This document shows, in pieces, positions 1 through 6,763 of a DNA stretch of 12,743 nt (positions within the stretch are counted from its first letter, which is position 1; each line of letters starts with the position of its first letter). Below the pieces are notes generated by a model. The model was not told where the DNA came from. It was given only the letters and a program-made list of their open reading frames with translations, and did not search any database. Both the position numbers and the translations under genes were made by a program. The DNA comes from Armatimonadota bacterium (GTDB taxonomy: Bacteria > Armatimonadota > UBA10988): assembly GCA_016183835.1 (NCBI GenBank), contig JACPDV010000318.1, positions 1 through 12,743 on the forward strand. The letters run 5' to 3'.

Positions 1-43
1 GCAGGCGTGTGCCGCGGCCGGCGCTGGCGATCAGGGCTTTCAT
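1..43 (-). CDS. Sugar-phosphate nucleotidyltransferase, N-terminal fragment (runs off left edge)
   Basis: Reading the minus strand from the ATG at 43 gives MKALIASAGRGTRL and then leaves the window. This is the classic start of nucleoside-diphosphate-sugar pyrophosphorylases (glucose-1-phosphate thymidylyl- or uridylyltransferase and relatives), whose first strand and loop read roughly xxAGxGTRLxPLT and bind the nucleotide triphosphate. A GGGGAG Shine-Dalgarno lies about 8 bases before the ATG. Only 14 codons are visible, so the substrate (dTTP, UTP, CTP or GTP type) cannot be told. It follows the seven-gene minus-strand operon but is separated from it by about 120 bases holding a strong hairpin, so it probably starts its own unit; no clear promoter was found. 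Family assignment rests on the GxGTRL motif plus the start context. Confidence 0.62.
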   Translation of the reverse strand, partial: MKALIASAGRGTRL

Positions 44-79
44 CGGCGGAGCTCCCCGTTACAACGATGCGGCGCTATT

Positions 80-112
80 CCGGCCCCCTCTCCCGAGGGG
101 AGAGGGGGCCGG
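80..112 (-). terminator. Perfect 15-bp hairpin after the dehydrogenase; possible terminator or dispersed palindrome
   Basis: Arm CCGGCCCCCTCTCCC (80-94) pairs perfectly with 98-112 around a three-base GAG loop. It lies 52 bases beyond the stop of the last gene of the long minus-strand operon and about 37 bases before the next start. Position and stability suit a transcription terminator or a mRNA 3'-end stabiliser. There is no T-tract on either side, so it is not a canonical Rho-independent terminator. It could equally be a copy of a dispersed CCCTCTCCC/GGGAGAGGG palindrome, a motif I recall from intergenic regions of many GC-rich genomes. Confidence 0.45.
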
Positions 113-163
113 ATCCCAGTTGCAGGCCACCCTCTCAGCCGGTGCCGCCGTCTCGGCGCACCG

Positions 164-1138
164 TTACACGCGCCGAAAATCGGGGGTCAGCAGGCCGGCC
201 ACGCGCTCGCCCGTGAAGCAGTGCACCACGTTGCGCGCCGCATGCACCTTCAGCTCGTGCTGCGACGTCTCAGAGTGGTAGCCCACGTGCGGCGTGACCC
301 ACACCTGCGGGTGGTGGAGCAACGGGTGGTCGGTTGCCGGCGGCTCGTGCTCCAGCACGTCGAGCGCGGCGCCGGCCAGACGCCCGGAGTCGAGCGCCTC
401 GAGCAGCGCCGCCTCGTCCACCAGCGCGCCACGGGCGGTGTTGACCAGGTAGGCCGTGGCCTTCATCTGCTCCAGCGCGGCGGCGTTGATCAGGTGGTGC
501 GTCTCGGGTGTGGCAGGGCACAGCAGGCAGAGGATGTCGCTCTCGGCGAGGACCGCCTCGAAGCTGACCATCTCCACCACCTCGGGCGCATGGCGGACGT
601 GGGGATCGTAGCCCAGGACGGCGAAGCCGAGTGCGTCGGCCGCCACCGCGACCCGCTCGCCCATCCGCCCGAGCCCGACCAGCCCCAGGTTGAGATCGCT
701 GAGGGCGAACACCGGCCCCACGTCGCCGTAGGTCCGCCACAGCCCGGCGCGGGCAGCCTCGCGGGCTTCATCCAGGCGGCGGTTGAGCGCCAGGACCAGC
801 GCCAGGGTGTGCGCCACGGCCTCGTCGGTGCAGTACTTCGGGCAGTGCGCCACCGCTACGCGGTGCTCCACGGCAGCGGCCAGGTCCACGTCCCACGGCC
901 CGATGCCCATGCGCGACACGAAGCGCAGCCCGTCCAGCGCCTCGAACACCGCGCGCGGCATGGGCGCGGCGCGGACCATCAGGGCGTCGGCGCCGTCCGC
1001 GGCGGCGATCACGTCGGCCACGCTCCGGCACTCGCCGAACGCCACCTCGAACCCCGCCGGCTCGAGGATCTTCCGCGCCGGCTCCGCCGTGCCCAGGTCT
1101 TCCCAGTCCGTGATGACCAGCTTCACCTTGCCTGCCAC
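164..1138 (-). CDS. D-2-hydroxyacid dehydrogenase, CtBP-like, NAD-dependent
   Basis: Predicted cytoplasmic NAD-dependent oxidoreductase interconverting a D-2-hydroxyacid and its 2-keto acid. The 324-residue length is normal for the family. The Rossmann motif GLGRMG is at residues 155-160, followed by Asp178 in YDPH, the acidic residue that favours NAD over NADP. The catalytic trio fits Arg236 (NTARG), Glu265 (EHEPP) and His284 (TPHVG); the 29-residue Arg-Glu spacing matches the family. The N-terminal part, with ITDWEDLG and then ECRSVADVI, resembles the C-terminal-binding-protein (CtBP) branch more than SerA or lactate dehydrogenase. The substrate is unknown. The start is either GTG at 1138 or GTG at 1126 (giving MKLVITDW), since the GGGGA before 1138 sits too close to it. 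It is the last gene of the minus-strand run, 42 bases after the lipoprotein gene. Confidence 0.88.
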   Translation of the reverse strand: MAGKVKLVITDWEDLGTAEPARKILEPAGFEVAFGECRSVADVIAAADGADALMVRAAPMPRAVFEALDGLRFVSRMGIGPWDVDLAAAVEHRVAVAHCPKYCTDEAVAHTLALVLALNRRLDEAREAARAGLWRTYGDVGPVFALSDLNLGLVGLGRMGERVAVAADALGFAVLGYDPHVRHAPEVVEMVSFEAVLAESDILCLLCPATPETHHLINAAALEQMKATAYLVNTARGALVDEAALLEALDSGRLAGAALDVLEHEPPATDHPLLHHPQVWVTPHVGYHSETSQHELKVHAARNVVHCFTGERVAGLLTPDFRRV

Positions 1139-1180
1139 TCCCCGCCGTCGTCTTCGGCGGACCGCGCGCTCATCCTGCCG

Positions 1181-1876
1181 TCACCGGCAACCATCGGCCA
1201 CAAACGTGCCGGCCAGCCAACTCTTCTCCTTGTCGCCGAAGGTCAGCGCGATCCTGCCGACCAGGCTGGCGATCCCGCCGGATTCGGTGGAGCCGCGCTC
1301 CTCGTCGATGCGGAGGTAGACCGCCCAGTCCGGATTGCGGGTCAACGGCGTGCCGTCGGACTGCCGGATGGTGTACCAGGCGTAGGAGCCGTCGGGCCGC
1401 GGGTCGGTGAGCCGCTTCTGCCACTCTCCCACGCCGGTGGGCAGGTGCCATTCCAGGCAGACCGCGTCATCTTCGAACGAGAACGCGCACAGCTCGCCGC
1501 GGTCCTTGTTCGAGAAGCGGAGCAGGTAGGTGGGCAGCCGGTCCTCGTCGTCGGGCACCACGCTGGCGTAGCGGTAGCGGAAGTCGAACCCGGCGATGCG
1601 GCCGGAGAGCGGCGCCGCGGGCACGTCGGCGGCGGCCGGCGCCTCGCTCCAGCGGAACGGAGTGACCTGGCCCGCCACGGTGCGCACCTGCGGCTTGATG
1701 ACCGGCGCCGGGCCGCGGTAGCGGGCGCTCTCGTCACGCGGCTCGGGCCTGGGCGCCAGGTTGGGCCCGCCCTTCGCCTTGTCCGGCTCGGTCAGCTCCT
1801 CCGGCGGCTCGGTCATGGCGCATGCGCCTACCAGGAGCACCGCGCCGACCGTCAAGAACCGTCCGACCCACCTCAT
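1181..1876 (-). CDS. Lipoprotein of unknown function (231 aa)
   Basis: I do not recognise this family. Residues 1-19 form a lipoprotein signal: a short basic start (MRWVGR), a hydrophobic stretch, then the lipobox LVGAC with Cys19 as the predicted acylated residue. Next comes a Pro/Glu/Arg-rich linker (about 20-75), probably a spacer from the membrane. From about residue 85 the protein is compact and rich in aromatic residues, alternating like a beta-sandwich (FDFRYRYAS, YLLRFSN, CAFSFEDD, AWYTIRQ, DWAVYLRI). The C-terminus reads SWLAGTFVADGCR. Cysteines in the second half could form disulfides outside the cytoplasm. The start is ATG 1876, or GTG 1882 two codons earlier; an AGGA lies upstream of both. 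Only a few bases separate it from the DUF3857 stop at 1889, so the two are co-translated and may act together in the envelope. Confidence 0.72.
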   Translation of the reverse strand: MRWVGRFLTVGAVLLVGACAMTEPPEELTEPDKAKGGPNLAPRPEPRDESARYRGPAPVIKPQVRTVAGQVTPFRWSEAPAAADVPAAPLSGRIAGFDFRYRYASVVPDDEDRLPTYLLRFSNKDRGELCAFSFEDDAVCLEWHLPTGVGEWQKRLTDPRPDGSYAWYTIRQSDGTPLTRNPDWAVYLRIDEERGSTESGGIASLVGRIALTFGDKEKSWLAGTFVADGCR

Positions 1877-1888
1877 GTCCACACCGTC

Positions 1889-3726
1889 CTATCGCCTCTC
1901 CGCCACCACCACCTGCCGGTCCGCGTCTGCCAGGTCCAGCCACCACGCCCGCCACCGAGGATACGCCTCCGCCGGGATCTGCGCTTGCGTCAGCTCCACT
2001 TCGCGCGTGTATTCGAGGGTGTCTCCCTGCATTCTATAGCCGATCCGGAACCAGCCGAACGACTCACGCCGTTCGCGGGCGAGGGGCACCTCCGTGACCC
2101 GCAGCTCGGGCGCGATCCGGAAGCGCAGGCGGTTGACCCGCCGCTCCGGCGCGGAGGCCTGCCTCAGCGGGTAGACACGCTCGGCGCCCAGCCCGACGGG
2201 CAGGCGAGCCTGCTCGAACACCGCCGGTCGCAGGAGCAGCAGCTTCTGCGTGCGGTCGGCGTAGCCCTCGGCGCGGAACTGATAGGTCAGCCGGAACGGC
2301 CTGGCCAGATCGTCCGCCGCCGTCACGGCCACGCTGGCCGGGTCCACGCTCGCGTTCTGCATGGTCTGCGCCAGGCCGTCCGCCACCCGCCGCGCCGTCT
2401 CGCGCGCGCCGAGCCCGCTGAAGTCATAGCGCAGAGTCTGCTCCTTGGCGCCCGCCGCCGTCACCGTCACCTGCCCTGCCAACGAGCCATCGGCGGCGAC
2501 CGACAGGTCCGGCGCCGTGCGCTCATGGACGTTCGCCGCCGCCGCAAAGGTCGGCAGCTCGGCCCAGTGGATGCGGTCGTCCGCCACCACCATCGCCCGC
2601 GCGCCCTGGACGTCGGGCGGCAGGTAGTCGGGCGAGCCGTAGCTGAAGGTCGGGTCGAGCCAGCGGTAGCGCCCGTCGCGCGCGGGCACCGCGACGATCA
2701 CGTGGTCGAACTGCAGCATGCACGGCACGTCCTCCACCACCGCCCCGCCCGTCTGCCGCCGGAGAAGCGCCGGCAGCGCGGGGATCCCGGCCTCGCGCAG
2801 CATGGTGAGGAGCAGCGTGGCCTGGTCTTTGCAGTCGCCCACGCGCTGCTCGAAGGTCTCGTACGCCGGCCGCGGCTGGATCCCCGGCGCCCGCTGCTCG
2901 AGCGGCCCCACGCCGTAGTGGACGGTGGTGCAGACGTACTGGTAGAGCGCCCGCGCCGGGTCGGCGGCGCCGGTGACGAGCTGCTTGACGAGCTGCTGCA
3001 GCGCGGTGCTGCTGACGTAGGCCGGCGCCGCCAGCTCGCGGTAGCGCTGTGCCACCGCCTCCCAGGACGGCGTAGCGCTGACCATCACCCACAGACCCTG
3101 GTTGACATCGCTCGGGCGGAGCCGCTCGGCGACGATGGCGGGCAGCCCGCGGGCATGCCAGGCCGTCTCGCTGAGACCGTCGCGGGGGCGCACCGTCGGG
3201 GCGTCGAGGCGCCCGTTGACGTGGCTGGCGAGGACCAGCTCGGGCGGCGCGCGGAGCGTGTAGGTGGCCGACTGCACGGGATCGGTGGCCTGCAGCTCGA
3301 ACAGGTCGGCCACGCCCTCGGGCATCAGCGGCCGGTTGTCGGCGATGGTCACCTCGTAGTCGATCACGGCGCCCGGCTCGACGTAGGGGAAGTCGAGCTG
3401 AAACCGCACCACGTCGCCGAAGGTGTCGCCGTAGCGGCCGGCTGAGGCGGCGCGGAGCGCGACATCCCCGACCTCCACCACCCGGCCGTCGCGCCGCACC
3501 GTCCGCGCCTCGACGACCTTGACGGACTGGTAGGGGGTGGTCCAGGGCAGGTCCTGCACGTCGTGGCGGCGGCCGCCGTTGGTGAGGATCTTGATGGTGC
3601 TGTGGAGCGTGGCGACGGTGCGGCCTTTGGCGTTGACATCGAGGGTCCGGTCGCGGCGGAGGTAGACGGCGGAGGCGTCGGGGAGGTCGTCGGGCCGGGG
3701 CGCGTCGGCGAGGAGCTGCTCCAGGT
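1889..3726 (-). CDS. DUF3857/transglutaminase-like protein, 5' end lost at a rearranged junction
   Basis: A DUF3857-type N-terminal beta domain is followed by a transglutaminase-like papain-fold domain and a further beta-rich C-terminal region. Counting from the first in-frame GTG (3559), the likely triad is Cys243 (RVGDCKDQ), His286 (QFDHVIV) and Asp302 (WLDPT), all present, so the fold should be catalytically competent. Homology-like sequence clearly starts before that GTG: the frame reads DLEQLLADAPRPDDLPDAS and then VYLRRDRTLDVNAKGR in the codons after 3726. From the TGA near 3838 down to 3559 this frame has no ATG, GTG or TTG, and a signal peptide, usual for these secreted proteins, is absent. 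Upstream of 3726 lies a 40-base inverted copy of this gene's own sequence. As written the gene is broken. The biochemical role of the family is poorly defined; cleavage or cross-linking of envelope protein or peptide is a guess from the fold. Confidence 0.82.
3295..3334 (-). repeat. 40-bp inverted repeat, arm A (inside DUF3857 coding sequence)
   Basis: This arm encodes the DUF3857 residues RPLMPEGVADLFE (76-88 counted from GTG 3559) and fits the protein context on both sides, so it is probably the original copy. It is an exact reverse complement of 3727-3766 over all 40 bases. Mismatches begin immediately on either side (positions 3294 and 3335). Confidence 0.95.
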
Positions 3727-4983
3727 CGGCCGCTGATGCCCGAGGGCGTGGCCGACCTGTTCGAGCGGCAGCCCCACCAGCGCGCCGCCGACCACCATCG
3801 TGGACGACGTGTTGCCGTCCAGGTTGAGCGCGCTCTCACATCCGAGTTCCGCCATGATCGCGGCGAACTCCTCCAACCGCATTCCGCCCCGGCCGTCCAC
3901 GTACACCAGCAACATGCCGCCGTCCGGCAGGATGCCTGCGCCGGAGCGCGCGCTGACGGTCTTCGTGATGTCGTCCCTGAACCGCTCCTCGACGTGGGTC
4001 ACCCACGCCTGACCGCCCGCGACCAGCCGCGGGCCCGCGCCCAGGATCGAGCCGTCCACGTCCGGCTTGGAGGCCGGGCGGACCCTGAGCGGCGTGCCGA
4101 CCGTCTCCCGCGTGTGCAGCACGGCGTGAAGCCCCGGCAGCGGCGTGGCGAGCAGCCCGGGGAAGCTGCGCTCGAACGGCCAGCGCGACGTGGTGAGCAC
4201 GGCTTGCGATGGGTCGGACGGGCGGCCGTTCAGCCCGGCCAGCGGCCGCGTTGTGCCGGCGGCGGTGAAAGTGCCGGCCCACTCCGGGACCCCGATCTTC
4301 GGCCGCCCGGTACGCGGCAGGAAGAGCGCGGTGCGGTGCAGCAGCGGCGGGCGGATCCACTCGCCGTCCACCTTCAGGGCGCCCAGCGGGTTGCCGGTGG
4401 CGGGATCGAAGTAGCCGCCGTTGATGGCCGCCGTGGCGCCACGCGCCAGCTCGGGGAGCGGCCGGCGGTCGGTCAGCTTCGGCCCGGCGGTGACCACCCG
4501 CAGGCGCGGCGTCGCGGCGCGGTCCAGCCGCACCGAGTAGTAGCGCAGGACCCGGTGGGGCCGGCAGCGCAGCCGGCTCTCCCAGGTGACGCCGGCGTCG
4601 AGCGGGAGCGTCTGCTGCTCGTCGTGCACCAGGTCGACGGTGATGGTCACCCCGCCGTCGGCGGTCGCGAAGCGGCGCGGGTAGCCCGGATCGAGCCACA
4701 GCTCCACCCGCGCCGAGCCGTCCGGCGCCGCCCGCAGCTCGATCCTGCCGGGCGGTTCGTCGAGCGTCACGACTTCCGGCTGCCGCGGCGCCCGCGCGCC
4801 CGGGAGTGGCACAACGGTCGGGGCTTGGTCTGCCGCCGCGTGGCGCTCCTCCGCGCCCATCTGCTCCGCCAGCCGCGCGGTGACCACGAGCTGGTCGCCA
4901 CGGCGCTCGACAGCGAGGTGCGTGGTGCCGCCGCAGGCAGCCAGGAACGGCAGGCACGCCGCCGCCGCCCACCGCCTCAACAC
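3364..4983 (-). CDS. Phosphodiester glycosidase (NAGPA/DUF2233-type) lipoprotein, 3' end scrambled
   Basis: The genuine part spans 4983 to about 3767 (406 residues). The start is GTG 4983, giving a lipoprotein signal with LPFLAAC and Cys17 as the acylation site; GGCGGGA precedes it by six bases, and it overlaps the permease stop by 7 bases. After a beta-rich N-terminal domain comes the phosphodiester glycosidase domain: INGGYF (187-192), a glycine/arginine-rich core, LLVYVDGRGGMRLEEFA (about 358-374), then the family hallmark ALNLDGNTSSTMVVGG (385-400). Most relatives I recall have DGGGSTT here, so NTSS is a variant. Relatives remove sugars joined through phosphodiesters; here the target would be outside the cytoplasm. 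After GLP406 the frame enters an inverted 40-base copy of the next gene and then reads the DUF3857 gene in the wrong frame to a stop at 3364. The last ~130 residues are therefore not real protein, and the usual C-terminal ~20-40 residues are missing. Confidence 0.85.
   Translation of the reverse strand: MLRRWAAAACLPFLAACGGTTHLAVERRGDQLVVTARLAEQMGAEERHAAADQAPTVVPLPGARAPRQPEVVTLDEPPGRIELRAAPDGSARVELWLDPGYPRRFATADGGVTITVDLVHDEQQTLPLDAGVTWESRLRCRPHRVLRYYSVRLDRAATPRLRVVTAGPKLTDRRPLPELARGATAAINGGYFDPATGNPLGALKVDGEWIRPPLLHRTALFLPRTGRPKIGVPEWAGTFTAAGTTRPLAGLNGRPSDPSQAVLTTSRWPFERSFPGLLATPLPGLHAVLHTRETVGTPLRVRPASKPDVDGSILGAGPRLVAGGQAWVTHVEERFRDDITKTVSARSGAGILPDGGMLLVYVDGRGGMRLEEFAAIMAELGCESALNLDGNTSSTMVVGGALVGLPLEQVGHALGHQRPTWSSSSPTRPGPTTSPTPPPSTSAATGPSMSTPKAAPSPRSTAPSRSSPTAAAATTCRTCPGPPPTSPSRSSRRGRCGATAGWWRSGMSRSAPPQPAATATPSATWCGFSSTSPTSSRAP
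3727..3766 (-). repeat. 40-bp inverted repeat, arm B (at the gene junction)
   Basis: This is an exact inverted copy of 3295-3334, lying precisely where glycosidase similarity stops and DUF3857 similarity starts. Beyond the exact 40 bases, the outer flank also resembles that of arm A: GGTGGGGCTGCC here against GGTGGCCTGCA there. That is the kind of microhomology expected at a template switch. It is probably a derived insertion, since it makes no sense in either flanking protein. Confidence 0.95.
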
Positions 4984-5828
4984 GTCACATCCCGCCGCAC
5001 GAACCGGCCCAACCCGATCGCCGCGAACACCGCAATGTAGATCCCGCACGCCCGGAGCGTGTGGAGCAGCGCCTCCCGCGGGAACTTGAGCGCATTGGTG
5101 ACCGGGTCGAACTCGGTCGGCATCATCTTCGTGAAGTCACTCAGGTAGCTGGTGAAGCAGTACGGCTTGATCGTCGCCACCCAGTCGAACTGCAGGTTGG
5201 TCACAATCTGCAGCGTGATGACGATGGCCAGCGCCGTGAACCCGGGCGCCAGGCCGCTATCGAAGAACGAGCCCAGGCAGAAAGCCAGCGTGGCGGTGGT
5301 GAACACGGCCGCGCCGAGCACGGCGTAGCTGAGCGCCAGGTAGCGCGTGGCCTCGCCGAAGGTGAGCATGACCATGCTGCCCTGTTCCAGCGCCGTCGGC
5401 TGCCACAGCGGCCCGCGCCCGAAGACCAGCGTGCCCAGCCCGAGGCTGGTGACATACATGAGCGCGCAGAGCGACAGCGTGTAGATCAGTACGGTGATGA
5501 ACTTGGCGAACCAGATTGCGGAGCGCGAGCGCGGGCGCACGAGCAGCGTGCGGAGGGTGCCGACCGACCCCTCGACGCCCAGCACCTCGCCCGCCGCGAC
5601 CAGCGCCATGTAGGGCAGCAAGAGGGCGATGCTGACCAGCACCATGTTGCAGAGGAAGACGCCGTTGAGCGGGCTGCCCACCACCTCGTAGTCCGGCGCG
5701 CCGCGCCCCGCCGCCCGCGCGAAATGGTGCCCGCCGCCCTGCTTGAAGCACAGGATCACCGCGTAGATCACGTACGGCGTGAAGCGGCGGTAGAACTTGG
5801 TCAGCTCGTGACGGACGAGGAGGATCAT
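4977..5828 (-). CDS. ABC-2 type transporter permease
   Basis: A 283-residue membrane protein, the channel half of an ABC exporter partnered with the ATPase encoded just before it. About six hydrophobic spans are visible: around residues 17-28, 56-80, 107-135, 158-187, 196-212 and 258-276. Between the second and third is the motif GVEGSVGTLRTLLVRPRSR (84-102), the acidic-glycine-threonine then Pro/Ser-Arg pattern conserved in ABC-2 permeases of the NatB/NosY/bacitracin-resistance kind. Its ATG lies in an ATGA overlap with the ATPase stop, so the two are translationally coupled. The stop overlaps the GTG of the phosphodiester glycosidase. The substrate is unknown; the neighbouring lipoprotein enzymes hint at envelope material. 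No truncation is seen. Confidence 0.9.
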   Translation of the reverse strand: MILLVRHELTKFYRRFTPYVIYAVILCFKQGGGHHFARAAGRGAPDYEVVGSPLNGVFLCNMVLVSIALLLPYMALVAAGEVLGVEGSVGTLRTLLVRPRSRSAIWFAKFITVLIYTLSLCALMYVTSLGLGTLVFGRGPLWQPTALEQGSMVMLTFGEATRYLALSYAVLGAAVFTTATLAFCLGSFFDSGLAPGFTALAIVITLQIVTNLQFDWVATIKPYCFTSYLSDFTKMMPTEFDPVTNALKFPREALLHTLRACGIYIAVFAAIGLGRFVRRDVTC

Positions 5829-6763
5829 GGACGCGTGCCCCCCGTGATGGCGAGGAAGAACTCCTCCAACGACCGCCGCACCGGGGTCAACTCATGCACC
5901 CGGATCCCGGCCGCCACCAGCGCCGCGTTCAGGTCAGCGGCGCGGTTGGGGTCGAGGTCCACTTCCAGGCCGTCCTCGAGGGTCCGCACCGCGGTCACGC
6001 CCTCCACCCCACCGGCGACCGCGGCGGCCTCGTCCACCCGGTCGCACCCCACCCTCGCCTGTCCCGCGGCGGCGTCGGCGAGCAGCGTGGCCACGTCGCC
6101 TTCCGCCACCAGCCGGCCGCGGTCGATCACCGCCACCCGGTCGCAGACCTGTTGCACCTCGCCCAGCAGGTGGCTGCTGAGGAACACGGTGATGCCTTCG
6201 TCGTGGGCCAGCGAGCGGACGAGATCGCGGACCTCCTTCATGCCCTGCGGGTCCAGCCCGTTGGTCGGCTCGTCGAGCACCAGGAGCTGCGGTCGCGGGA
6301 GGAGCGCTTGCGCCAGCCCGAGCCGCATCCGCATCCCTTGCGAGTAGGTGCGCACCTTGTCGTGCTCGCGCCCGCGGAGCTTCACGCGCTCGAGCACCTC
6401 GTCCAGGTCGTCGGGCGTCACCCGGCCCGACAGCGAAGCCAGCATGCGCAGGTTGCGCAGCCCCGACAGGTAGCCGTAGAACGCCGGCGTCTCGACCTGC
6501 GCGCCCACGTGCCGGAGCGCCTGCACCCGCCGGCGGCGGATGCTCTCGCCCAGCACGTAGGCCTCGCCCTCGGTGGGCCGGATCAGCCCCAGCAGCATCC
6601 GGATGGTGGTGGATTTGCCCGCGCCGTTGGGCCCCAGGAAACCGTACACGTGGCCGGCGTGGACGCGCAGGTCGAGGGTGTCCACCGCCCGGCGCCGGCC
6701 GTAGTCCTTGGTCAGCGCCCGCGCCTCCAGGACCACCGGCCGCGCCGCCTCGGCCTCGCTCAT
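5825..6763 (-). CDS. ABC transporter ATP-binding protein (CcmA/NatA-type)
   Basis: Cytoplasmic nucleotide-binding subunit driving the ABC-2 permease encoded immediately after it. All motifs are intact in 312 residues: Walker A GPNGAGKST (44-52), Q-loop Gln89 in GAQVETP, a signature of the YSQGM form (140-144), Walker B LLVLDEP with Asp164/Glu165, D-loop GLDP and H-loop His198 (LSSHLL). YSQGM and EPTNGLDP are typical of the CcmA/NatA exporter branch. A C-terminal ~80-residue domain (VGCDRVDEAAAV to the end) matches the regulatory tail often found in that branch. The ATG at 6763 overlaps the preceding hydrolase stop by four bases (ATGA), with GAAGG seven bases upstream. The transported substrate cannot be deduced. 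Confidence 0.95.
   Translation of the reverse strand: MSEAEAARPVVLEARALTKDYGRRRAVDTLDLRVHAGHVYGFLGPNGAGKSTTIRMLLGLIRPTEGEAYVLGESIRRRRVQALRHVGAQVETPAFYGYLSGLRNLRMLASLSGRVTPDDLDEVLERVKLRGREHDKVRTYSQGMRMRLGLAQALLPRPQLLVLDEPTNGLDPQGMKEVRDLVRSLAHDEGITVFLSSHLLGEVQQVCDRVAVIDRGRLVAEGDVATLLADAAAGQARVGCDRVDEAAAVAGGVEGVTAVRTLEDGLEVDLDPNRAADLNAALVAAGIRVHELTPVRRSLEEFFLAITGGTRP

Noticed and set aside
1142..1160. Hairpin CCGCCG/CGGCGG between the lipoprotein and dehydrogenase genes
   Set aside because: Only six pairs with a seven-base loop in very GC-rich DNA; expected by chance and without a T-run.
221..3445. Plus-strand open frame of 1074 codons antisense to the dehydrogenase, lipoprotein and DUF3857 genes
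   Set aside because: Its product is an Arg/His/Gly/Val-rich string with no domain, and its frame mirrors well-supported minus-strand genes. It is a high-GC shadow.
4977..5049. Upstream start for the glycosidase at 5049
   Set aside because: It would place 22 residues before a clean lipoprotein signal peptide and overlap the permease deeply; GTG 4983 gives a standard signal with a lipobox.
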